Source: an uncultured Oscillospiraceae bacterium
GTDB taxonomy: Bacteria; Bacillota; Clostridia; Oscillospirales; Acutalibacteraceae
NCBI GenBank assembly: GCA_959601025.1
Contig: CAUGOD010000031.1
Location: 1-34,768 of the forward strand
DNA length: 34,768 bases
Direction: 5' to 3'
Shown: piece after piece, positions 1 through 6,503 of the stretch
How positions within the stretch are numbered: position 1 is the first letter of the stretch
How the letters are laid out: the number at the start of each line of letters is the position of its first letter
Position numbers and translations under genes: made by a program
The notes under the pieces: generated by a model
Seen by the model: the letters and a program-made list of their open reading frames with translations, nothing else
What the model was told of the DNA's origin: nothing
Database searches by the model: none

Positions 1-199
1 GATTGATCAAAACAGTACCATCCATACGGTAAATGGCTCCGGCTGCACTGGCAAGCTCCAATATTTTCTTGTGCTGCAGACTGTAAATAATCTCAGCATC
101 TTTATAGCGTAAAAACTGCCGACGAATTCTTTTGGCGCTCTCTTTAACATCATTGCGTTTCTTCAGGTCATAATATGCCTTTGTCTCTTCACTAATCAT
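1..199 (-). CDS. DUF6462-like excisionase/HTH protein of an integrative element (partial)
   Basis: This is the N-terminal 66 residues of a gene that runs off the left edge of the window. It begins MISEETKAYYDLKKRND and is rich in Lys and Arg. The later stretch ILELASAAGAIYRMDGTVLI resembles the DNA-binding core of DUF6462 proteins, small helix-turn-helix factors that usually sit next to a tyrosine integrase in Clostridia integrative elements, where they may act as excisionase. The ATG start is supported by a GAAAGGAAA ribosome site about ten bases upstream. The gene points away from lysS, so an integrase, if present, would lie just outside the window. The family call comes from recalled sequence resemblance and the protein is incomplete. 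Confidence 0.6.
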   Translation of the reverse strand, partial: MISEETKAYYDLKKRNDVKESAKRIRRQFLRYKDAEIIYSLQHKKILELASAAGAIYRMDGTVLIN

Positions 200-223
200 A
201 AGTCCATTTCCTTTCGGTTTTGA

Positions 224-394
224 TTGTTGTCATGACAAAAGCAGACCTAACAAAAAAAGAGAACACCTCTTGAATATCATTCAAAAAGTGTTCTCTAAAC
301 AGCAAGTGCTGTATTGTGTTTTTTCCTGTCAACAATTCATTCTGCGTCACAACTCTCCATATTTGTATGAAAAATTGTTGTCATTTTGTTGTCA
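224..394. repeat. Repeated TTGTTGTCA motifs, putative integrase arm-type sites at an element end
   Basis: The nonamer TTGTTGTCA occurs at 224-232, 375-383 and 386-394 in direct orientation. A one-base variant is present in inverted orientation at 327-335 (TGTCAACAA). All copies fall in AT-rich DNA between the partial DUF6462 gene and the lysS stop codon. Short repeated motifs flanking a crossover point are typical of the arm-type binding sites of tyrosine recombinases. The function is inferred from this arrangement; the core attachment site cannot be placed without the other end of the element. Confidence 0.45.
252..296 (-). terminator. Rho-independent terminator, minus strand
   Basis: AGAGAACAC at 258-266 pairs with GTGTTCTCT at 288-296. 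An inner TTGAAT/ATTCAA pairing extends the hairpin. On the minus strand it is followed by a run of seven T (plus-strand A run 252-258). It would stop leftward transcription from lysS before the element gene. Confidence 0.75.
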
Positions 395-438
395 ACTCGG
401 ATTTGAGATGCCGAAAGCCCTTGATTTTACTGGGTTTT

Positions 439-1947
439 TTAGTCGAGAGGCTTCATTGTCGGGAAGAGCAAAACATCCCGGATACTGTCCGAGTCGGTGA
501 GCAGCATGACCAGCCGGTCCAGGCCGAAGCCCAGGCCGCCGGTAGGGGCGAGTCCATACTCCAGCGCGGTGACATAATCGTAATCCACCTGGCAGGTATC
601 GGCGGGATTGAGCGCCTTGCGGGCCGCCACCTGCTTCTCGAACCGCTCCTTCTGATCGATCGGGTCATTCAGCTCGCTGAACGCGTTGCCGAATTCCATC
701 GCGTTGATAAAATATTCAAACCGCTCGGTGAAGGCCGGGTCCTCCGGCTTCCGCTTGGCGAGAGGGCTGTTCTCCACCGGATAATCGTAGATAAAGGTGG
801 GCTGGATCAGCTTGTCCTCCACATACGCGTCGAAGAATTCGATCAGCACTGCACCCTTCGTCGCGTCGGCGGGCACCTCGACGTGCTTCTCCTTCGCGAC
901 GGCGCGGGCCTGTTCGTCGGTCGCCCAGTCGGCATAGTCCACGCCGGCGTACTTCTTTACCGCTTCCACCATGGTCAGCCGCTCCCAATGGCCCAAGTCG
1001 ATCGTCTGGCCCTGCCAGGTAACTGTCATGCCGCCGCAGACCGACGCGGCCAGATGCTTATACAGAGCCTCTACCAAATCCATCATGCCCTTGTAATCGG
1101 TATAGGCCTGATACAGCTCGACGGTGGTAAACTCCGGGTTGTGGCGGGTATCCATCCCCTCGTTGCGGAAGATGCGGCCCACCTCGTACACCCGGTCGAA
1201 GCCGCCCACAATCAGTCTCTTCAGCGCCAGCTCGGTCTCTATCCGCAGATACATATCCATATCCAGCGTATTATGATGGGTCACAAAGGGCCGGGCCGCC
1301 GCGCCGATCTCCAACGGCAGCAGGATGGGGGTGTCCACCTCCAGATAACCGCGGTCATCGAGGAACGCGCGGATTTCCCGCAGTATGCGGCTGCGCTTGA
1401 TGAAGGTTTCCTTCACCTCGGGATTGACGATCAGGTCCAGATACCGCTGGCGGTAACGGGCATCGGTGTCCTTCAGACCGTGGAACTTCTCCGGCAGGGG
1501 CAGGAGGGATTTGGACAACAGAACAATCTTCTGCGCGTGGACCGAAATTTCCCCCTTCTGGGTACGGAACACGAAGCCCTCCACCCCAAGGATATCCCCG
1601 ATATCCCACTTTTTGAAGTCCGTGTACTCGTCTTCGCCCACGTCGTCCCGGCGGATGTACACCTGCATACGGTCGCTGCCGTCCCGCAGGTCCATAAAGC
1701 TAGCCTTGCCCATGATCCGGCGGCTCATCATCCGGCCCGCGATGCGCACCGTCTGATTCTCCATTTCGTCGAAATGTTCCCGTATATCGAGGTTATGGGC
1801 CGTCACGTCATATTTGGTGATCGCGTAGGGGTCCTTCCCCGCATCCTGCAGCGCGGACAGCTTATCCCGCCGGATCTGAAGAAGCTCGGTCAGCTCCTGC
1901 TCGCTTATCTCGGACGACGGATTCGCCCCGTTTGTCTTTTCCTCCAC
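439..1947 (-). CDS. lysS: Lysyl-tRNA synthetase, class II
   Basis: LysS charges tRNA-Lys with lysine in the cytoplasm. The 502-residue product has the usual length of bacterial class II LysRS. An N-terminal OB-fold anticodon-binding domain carries the typical VRIAGRMMSRRIMGKASFMDL stretch. Motif 2 is visible as VGRIFRNEGMDTRHNPEFT and motif 3 as GLGFGLDRLVMLL. The protein ends in FPTMKPLD, normal for the family. I chose a GTG start at 1947 because AGAAAGGA lies just upstream and the product then starts at the expected place; the longer frame adds forty atypical residues. greA lies 128 bases upstream and probably shares its promoter. The 3' end abuts an integrative-element end but the reading frame is intact. 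Confidence 0.95.
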   Translation of the reverse strand: MEEKTNGANPSSEISEQELTELLQIRRDKLSALQDAGKDPYAITKYDVTAHNLDIREHFDEMENQTVRIAGRMMSRRIMGKASFMDLRDGSDRMQVYIRRDDVGEDEYTDFKKWDIGDILGVEGFVFRTQKGEISVHAQKIVLLSKSLLPLPEKFHGLKDTDARYRQRYLDLIVNPEVKETFIKRSRILREIRAFLDDRGYLEVDTPILLPLEIGAAARPFVTHHNTLDMDMYLRIETELALKRLIVGGFDRVYEVGRIFRNEGMDTRHNPEFTTVELYQAYTDYKGMMDLVEALYKHLAASVCGGMTVTWQGQTIDLGHWERLTMVEAVKKYAGVDYADWATDEQARAVAKEKHVEVPADATKGAVLIEFFDAYVEDKLIQPTFIYDYPVENSPLAKRKPEDPAFTERFEYFINAMEFGNAFSELNDPIDQKERFEKQVAARKALNPADTCQVDYDYVTALEYGLAPTGGLGFGLDRLVMLLTDSDSIRDVLLFPTMKPLD

Positions 1948-2075
1948 AATACCGTTCCTTTCTGTGCGGGAAGCGCCCGCGTTTCTTCCTTTGACAAAAG
2001 CGGGCGGGCAACCGAAAAGGTCACCGCGCCCGCTCCCCGTCCGGCGCAGGGCCGGTTGATTCCCCAAAATCGTCG

Positions 2076-2549
2076 TTATTTCATGATCTCCAGAATTTTA
2101 TAATTCACGATTCCGGCCGGAGTCTCCACCTCGACAACGTCGCCGGCCCCGTGGCTGAGCAGGGATTTGCCCACCGGCGATTCGTCCGAGATACGGCCGC
2201 CCAGCGGGTCCGCTTCAGTGGAACCGACGATCTGGTAGGTCTCCTCCTCGTTCACGCTCATATCCAGCACCCGGACGCGGGAGCCGATATGAATCATCTG
2301 GGTATTCAGTTCGCTTTCGTCGAGGACGCGGACGTTTTTGAGCTGGTTCTCAATCTCGGCGATCCGGCCTTCGATGATCGCCTGCTCGTTCTTCGCCTCG
2401 TCGTATTCGCTGTTTTCGGACAAGTCGCCGAAGGACAGCGCGACTTTGATTTTTTCGGCAATTTCTTTTCGTTTTACCGATTTAAGCTCCTCGAGCTCGC
2501 TTTCCAGGCGTTTGAGGCCCTCGTCTGTGATAACGGTCTGTTTCGTCAT
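2076..2549 (-). CDS. greA: Transcription elongation factor GreA
   Basis: GreA enters the secondary channel of RNA polymerase and stimulates cleavage of backtracked transcripts. The 157-residue length is standard. The N-terminal coiled coil (residues about 10-75) carries the acidic tip LSFGDLSENSEYDEAKNEQ, which supplies the catalytic acidic residues. The C-terminal FKBP-like domain ends with a typical SPVGKSLLSHGAGDVVEVETP stretch. An AAGGAGAG ribosome site precedes the ATG. It is the first gene of a greA-lysS pair, a common Firmicutes arrangement, and is read from a consensus promoter at 2654-2682. Confidence 0.96.
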   Translation of the reverse strand: MTKQTVITDEGLKRLESELEELKSVKRKEIAEKIKVALSFGDLSENSEYDEAKNEQAIIEGRIAEIENQLKNVRVLDESELNTQMIHIGSRVRVLDMSVNEEETYQIVGSTEADPLGGRISDESPVGKSLLSHGAGDVVEVETPAGIVNYKILEIMK

Positions 2550-2653
2550 AACGTACCGGTCTCTCCTTCAGCGCATTTCTGCTTTTTCGCGTTTTTAAGG
2601 GCCGCGGGGCCCGTCCGCCTCCGTCGAAAGGACGCACGGAGGACACAAAATTT

Positions 2654-2682
2654 ATTATACTAAACCGATATGCCGATGTCAA
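2654..2682 (-). promoter_or_regulatory. Sigma-A promoter of greA-lysS
   Basis: On the minus strand TTGACA (2677-2682) and TATAAT (2654-2659) are separated by 17 bases, a perfect consensus. The promoter overlaps the last codons of the upstream gene ending at 2660, so greA-lysS can be transcribed independently of it. The leader before greA is about 100 bases and GC-rich. Confidence 0.85.
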
Positions 2683-3517
2683 GCCCCGCCAGCCGCCAGG
2701 CCGCGTCCTTCAGCGACATCCGTCGGCCGTCGATCCGCAGAAATTCGGGCGGACCCTCGGCAAGCTCCTTTACCCCGCTCAGCTCGTACAATCCGGCAAG
2801 GAAGCCTTCCACCTCACAACCGGGCGGGCAGGCGGCCGCCAAAGCGGGCGGAATGCGGGGACGATAGCCGTCCGCCGTCCCCTTTTCGGCTCTTATGCTC
2901 CGGACGGGCGGCGCCCCAGGCGGAGGGACGACCAGCGCCAGCCCTTTGGCAGACGGAACACCGACCGGGTCCGGTAGGCCGGATGGAGCAAGCAGCAGGA
3001 GACTGCCCGTCAGCGCCGAGGGAGCGTCCGCCACAGTCAGCGCCGCGCCGAACCGCTCCATCGCGACAAAACGGGAACGGGCGTACCGGTCGGGCCGCCG
3101 GGTGCATACCCGCACGTCCGCGGCCAGCGGCAGGAAGCGCAGCGGCAGCTCGGGACAGACCCCCTGCGGATCATAAACGCCGACCTGCACCAGCCGGGGA
3201 TGCATCCCCACCGCCTGCAGAAGGGCCACCCCTGCGTTTTCCATCAGCCGCCGATCCAGCGCGGCGCCCGCGAACCGCCCCACCCGGGAATCGGGCGGCG
3301 GAACCAATCCCCCGGGCAGGAGAAGGCGGCCCGCCTCCCGGCCGGCCGTCCGCCGGATCGCCGACCAGTCCGGCGCGCCATCCTTGCCGGTTTCAGCCGT
3401 GATTTTTACATACCGTCCGCTTCCGGCGGGCACAAATTCCGCTCGCACCTCGGGCGGCCGCCTCCGCCGGCTGAGCCAGCGACGGCGGGGAGCGGTCAGA
3501 CAGACTGCGGCCAGCAT
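2660..3517 (-). CDS. Conserved-looking hypothetical protein, possible Rossmann-like core
   Basis: I do not recognise this 285-residue Arg/Pro/Ala-rich protein with confidence. It has no signal peptide or membrane helix. An N-terminal segment (about 1-80) ends in LLLPGGLVPP. A central stretch, GVYDPQGVCPELPLRFLPLA then VRVCTRRPDRY, alternates predicted strands and helices in a way that suggests a nucleotide-binding Rossmann-like fold, but no GxGxxG motif is present. I chose the ATG at 3517 because AAAGGGGG lies six bases upstream; an ATG two codons earlier has no room for a ribosome site. Its stop overlaps the greA promoter. Location upstream of greA gives no clear functional hint. Confidence 0.6.
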   Translation of the reverse strand: MLAAVCLTAPRRRWLSRRRRPPEVRAEFVPAGSGRYVKITAETGKDGAPDWSAIRRTAGREAGRLLLPGGLVPPPDSRVGRFAGAALDRRLMENAGVALLQAVGMHPRLVQVGVYDPQGVCPELPLRFLPLAADVRVCTRRPDRYARSRFVAMERFGAALTVADAPSALTGSLLLLAPSGLPDPVGVPSAKGLALVVPPPGAPPVRSIRAEKGTADGYRPRIPPALAAACPPGCEVEGFLAGLYELSGVKELAEGPPEFLRIDGRRMSLKDAAWRLAGLDIGISV

Positions 3518-3660
3518 ACGCATCCCCCTTTGTTCTTCACCCTCGTTCTTTCCGTCCCCCACCGATTTTCCAACGGAGGACGAGGTTTATAAAAAAGCCT
3601 GTCGCTTCGGTTTTCGCTTAATGAAATATATGAAGCGGCTTTTCCCCTCATGATACTAGG

Positions 3661-3735
3661 CGGATGATAAATCATCCGCTTGATGATAAATCACCCGCTT
3701 GATGATTTGTCATCCGGCGGGGAATGTGCTACACT
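3661..3735 (+). promoter_or_regulatory. Promoter of the two-component system with overlapping repeated operator-like motifs
   Basis: TTGTCA (3707-3712) and TACACT (3730-3735) are 17 bases apart, a good sigma-A promoter about 40 bases before the response regulator. Immediately upstream and running into the -35 box are three related units: a GGATGAT/ATCATCC inverted repeat (3662-3677) and two CGCTTGATGAT direct repeats (3678-3688 and 3697-3707). The placement suggests a regulator-binding region, possibly autoregulation. Only the repeats themselves are observed. Confidence 0.65.
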
Positions 3736-3775
3736 GACGGCATGGAAACATACAGTTTGGAAAGGATGAAACGAT

Positions 3776-4507
3776 ATGGCGGATAAAGCGCTGGAAGGAC
3801 AGCAGAGCCAGCGGCTTCTGCTGGCGGAGGACGACCGGGCGATCGCCCTCGGACTGGAGTATTCCCTGGCGCAGGAGGGATATACCCCTTTGCTCTGCGG
3901 CACCGTCCGGGAAGCGCTGGCCGCGCTGGACCGGGAAACCTTCGCCCTTGCCCTGCTGGATCTCACCCTGCCGGACGGGAGCGGCTACGATGTCTGTCGC
4001 GAAATCAAACGCCGGGGGGACGTTCCCGTAATTTTCCTCACGGCGCGGGACGACGAGGTCAACGTGGTAATGGGACTGGACATGGGGGCGGACGATTACA
4101 TTGTGAAGCCCTTCCGAGTGAGGGAGCTGCTTTCCCGTATCCGCACCGTACTGCGGCGGGCCGGAAAAAGCGCCGCAGGCGGCCGGGGCGTGATGGGCGA
4201 CGTACTGGAATACGGGAACGTACAGATTTTCCCTTCTCAGGGGCGGGTAACCAAAAACGGGCAGGACGTGTTCCTGACCGCGCTGGAATACCGGCTGCTG
4301 ATGACCCTTGTAAACAACGAGGGGCGGGTGCTGTCCCGGAGCCAGTTGCTCGAGAGCATTTGGGACGTTTCCGGCGATTTCGTGAACGATAACACCCTGA
4401 CGGTGTACATCAAACGACTGCGGGAGAAGATCGAGGACGACCCGCAGAATCCGCGGATCATCCAGACCGTCCGGGGAATGGGCTATCGGGTCGACGCTCT
4501 CCGCTGA
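3776..4507 (+). CDS. OmpR-family response regulator
   Basis: This 243-residue protein is the DNA-binding output of the two-component system formed with the kinase at 4540. The receiver domain (about 13-125) has the acidic pair E18/D19-D20, phospho-acceptor D62 in LLDLTLPDGSG, T89 and K111. The C-terminal winged helix (about 145-240) shows LTALEYRLL and the recognition region NTLTVYIKRLREKIEDDP. GGAAAGGA precedes the ATG. The kinase begins 32 bases downstream, and an ABC transporter follows after a palindromic site. The grouping matches antimicrobial-peptide sensing and export modules, so it probably activates the transporter genes; the signal is unknown. Confidence 0.93.
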   Translation: MADKALEGQQSQRLLLAEDDRAIALGLEYSLAQEGYTPLLCGTVREALAALDRETFALALLDLTLPDGSGYDVCREIKRRGDVPVIFLTARDDEVNVVMGLDMGADDYIVKPFRVRELLSRIRTVLRRAGKSAAGGRGVMGDVLEYGNVQIFPSQGRVTKNGQDVFLTALEYRLLMTLVNNEGRVLSRSQLLESIWDVSGDFVNDNTLTVYIKRLREKIEDDPQNPRIIQTVRGMGYRVDALR

Positions 4508-4539
4508 ATAGAACGGAGATAAAAACAGGGGGCATCTTT

Positions 4540-5550
4540 ATGCGTTTTCTTCGCAATCTGGAAATTCGATGCTTTGCGGGCGTGCTGTTCTTTCTGTCCC
4601 TGGCGGCCGCGCTGGCCGGCGGGCTCGCCGGCGGGGCGAGCGCGGCTGTGGCCGCCGGACTGTCCGGGGCCGCCGTGTCGCTGGCAGCCCTCGGGTTCCA
4701 ATACTGGAAATACCGGCAGCTTGCCCGGCTGGCCGATTATCTGTCCCGGATCAGCGCCGGGGAATACGACCTTGACGTGCGGGACAACGCCGAAGGGGAA
4801 CTCAGCATCCTGAAAAGCGAGATCTACAAGGTGACCACCAAGCTGGCGGAATACAACGAGCTTTTGAAAAAGGAAAAGCTCCAGCTTGCGGACGCAATGT
4901 CGGATATCTCCCACCAGCTCAAAACGCCGCTCACCTCCATGCTAATGATGGCGGATTTCCTGCGGGACGGTAACCTTCCCCCCGAAAAGCGGGAGGAATT
5001 CACCGCACGTCTCTCCGCCCAGCTGGAACGGATTCAATGGCTGGTTTCTTCCCTGCTCAAGCTGTCCAAGCTGGACGTCGGAACGGTGGAAATGAAGCGG
5101 GAACCGGTTTCGCTCCGCGCCCTCGCTGAAAAAGCCGCCGAGCCTTTGCGAATTCCAGCGGAGCTCAAGGAGCAGACGCTCGCGCTGGAATGCCCCGACG
5201 ACGCAACCTTTTTCGGGGATTTTGGCTGGACGGCGGAGGCGCTGCTTAACGTGATGAAAAACTGCGTCGAGCACACCCCGTCCGGCGGCGAGGTGCGGGT
5301 GGAATGGAGCGATAACCCGCTCTACGCCGAAATCCGGGTGCGGGACACCGGCGAGGGGATCGACAAGGCCGACCTGCCCCATATTTTTACCCGCTTCTAC
5401 CGGGGAAAAAACGCCGGGGAGGACAGCGTGGGAATCGGACTGGCCATGGCCAAAAGCATCCTGGCCCAGCAGGGCGGGGAAATTGCGGCGACAAGCGAAC
5501 CGGGACAGGGGACGCTCTTCCGTATCCGGATGTATAAGACGATTATATAA
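4540..5550 (+). CDS. Sensor histidine kinase with minimal extracellular domain
   Basis: This membrane kinase of 336 residues partners the adjacent response regulator. Two hydrophobic segments (about 11-30 and 34-55) are separated by only a few residues, so there is no extracellular sensor domain, as in intramembrane-sensing kinases that take their signal from a neighbouring transporter. A HAMP-like linker follows, then the H-box SDISHQLKTPL with H125. The N-box (NVMKNCVEHT, N241), G1 (DTGEGI), F-box (FTRFYRG) and G2 (GIGLAM) are all intact. The start follows GGAGATAAAAACAGGGGG. The short loop together with the downstream ABC genes supports transporter-coupled sensing, which is an inference. 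Confidence 0.93.
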   Translation: MRFLRNLEIRCFAGVLFFLSLAAALAGGLAGGASAAVAAGLSGAAVSLAALGFQYWKYRQLARLADYLSRISAGEYDLDVRDNAEGELSILKSEIYKVTTKLAEYNELLKKEKLQLADAMSDISHQLKTPLTSMLMMADFLRDGNLPPEKREEFTARLSAQLERIQWLVSSLLKLSKLDVGTVEMKREPVSLRALAEKAAEPLRIPAELKEQTLALECPDDATFFGDFGWTAEALLNVMKNCVEHTPSGGEVRVEWSDNPLYAEIRVRDTGEGIDKADLPHIFTRFYRGKNAGEDSVGIGLAMAKSILAQQGGEIAATSEPGQGTLFRIRMYKTII

Positions 5551-5555
5551 GCTTA

Positions 5556-5579
5556 AGCCGGCAAGAGTGGTCGCCGGCT
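5556..5579. other. Small GC-rich hairpin after the kinase gene
   Basis: AGCCGGC at 5556-5562 pairs with GCCGGCT at 5573-5579 across a ten-base loop, just past the kinase stop codon. There is no T run after it, so it would be a weak terminator or an mRNA-end stabiliser. It separates the regulator genes from the ABC transporter genes. Confidence 0.4.
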
Positions 5580-5691
5580 CCCTGCCGTACCGGGACGCCG
5601 TCCTCCGCAAAAGATTACGGAAAGCTCTTCCTTTTTTGCCTTCCCGCCGCTCAGAGGAACCGTCCGCCTCCAATCCCCTGACAACACCGCC

Positions 5692-5746
5692 GTGACAATT
5701 TTGTCACCGTCCTCGTCACCCGAGTGTCACCCCGGGAACGTATACT
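5692..5746 (+). promoter_or_regulatory. Regulated promoter of the ABC transporter with BceR-like operator
   Basis: A perfect inverted repeat, GTGACAA-TT-TTGTCAC (5692-5707), reads as TGACA-N4-TGTCA. This resembles the TnACA-N4-TGTAA binding pattern described for BceR-type regulators. The hexamer GTCACC recurs at 5703, 5715 and 5726, about one helical turn apart. A TATACT -10 box is at 5741-5746 but no good -35 box lies 17 bases before it, as expected of an activator-dependent promoter. The likely activator is the response regulator at 3776. Confidence 0.7.
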
Positions 5747-5819
5747 AGAGCGTGTTCAAACGGTTCACACTCTAAACCTCAGAAAGCGGCCCAGCCGCGA
5801 AGCGAAAGGAACGAACGGT

Positions 5820-6503
5820 ATGGAAATACTGCGTGTAGAGCATCTGAGTAAGGTATACGGCAAGGGAGACACCGCGGTCGCGGCGCTGAACGACGTATCT
5901 TTCACTGTGGAAAAGGGGGAATTCATGGCGATCATCGGCCCCTCCGGCTCCGGCAAATCCACCCTGCTGCACATTTTGGGCGGGGTAGACCGGCCGACGA
6001 GCGGAAGGGTCTATGTCGAGGGAACCGACATGTACTCTCTGGACAACACCAAGCTGGCGGTCTTCCGCCGCCGGCAGATCGGGCTGATCTACCAGTTCTA
6101 CAACCTGATCCCGGTGCTGAACGTGGAGGAAAACATCACGCTTCCCCTCCTGCTGGACGGACGGAAGGTGGACGCCGCCCATCTGCGGGAGCTGCTGGGA
6201 ACGCTGGGACTGAGCCACCGGGTCTCCCATCTGCCGAACGAGCTGTCGGGCGGCCAGCAGCAGCGGGTTTCCATCGGACGGGCGTTGATCAACTCGCCTG
6301 CCCTGGTGCTCGCGGACGAACCGACCGGCAACCTGGACAGCAAAAACAGCGCGGAAATTCTCAACCTGCTCCGGCTGTACAACAAAAAGTTCAACCAGAC
6401 ACTGATCGTCATTACCCACGATGAAAATATCGCGCTCCAGGCCGATCGGATCCTTCGCATCGAGGACGGCCGGATCGCAGGAGACGAGGTGCTGACCGTA
6501 TGA
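5820..6503 (+). CDS. ABC transporter ATP-binding protein (MacB/LolD type)
   Basis: This 227-residue cytoplasmic ATPase powers the FtsX-type permease that follows. Walker A (GPSGSGKST) is at residues 40-48, the Q-loop at about 92, signature LSGGQ at 142-146, Walker B (ALVLADEP) at 161-168 and the H-loop in VITHD. The sequence has the pattern of the lipoprotein and antimicrobial-peptide export subfamily. I chose the ATG at 5820, after GAAAGGAACGAACGGT; the longer in-frame extension runs into the promoter. Its stop overlaps the permease start in an ATGA, so the two are translationally coupled. Confidence 0.94.
   Translation: MEILRVEHLSKVYGKGDTAVAALNDVSFTVEKGEFMAIIGPSGSGKSTLLHILGGVDRPTSGRVYVEGTDMYSLDNTKLAVFRRRQIGLIYQFYNLIPVLNVEENITLPLLLDGRKVDAAHLRELLGTLGLSHRVSHLPNELSGGQQQRVSIGRALINSPALVLADEPTGNLDSKNSAEILNLLRLYNKKFNQTLIVITHDENIALQADRILRIEDGRIAGDEVLTV

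Noticed and set aside
316..2103. 595-codon plus-strand open frame opposite lysS
   Set aside because: It is a shadow of lysS. High GC with strong third-position bias opens the antisense frame; there is no ribosome site or recognisable domain.
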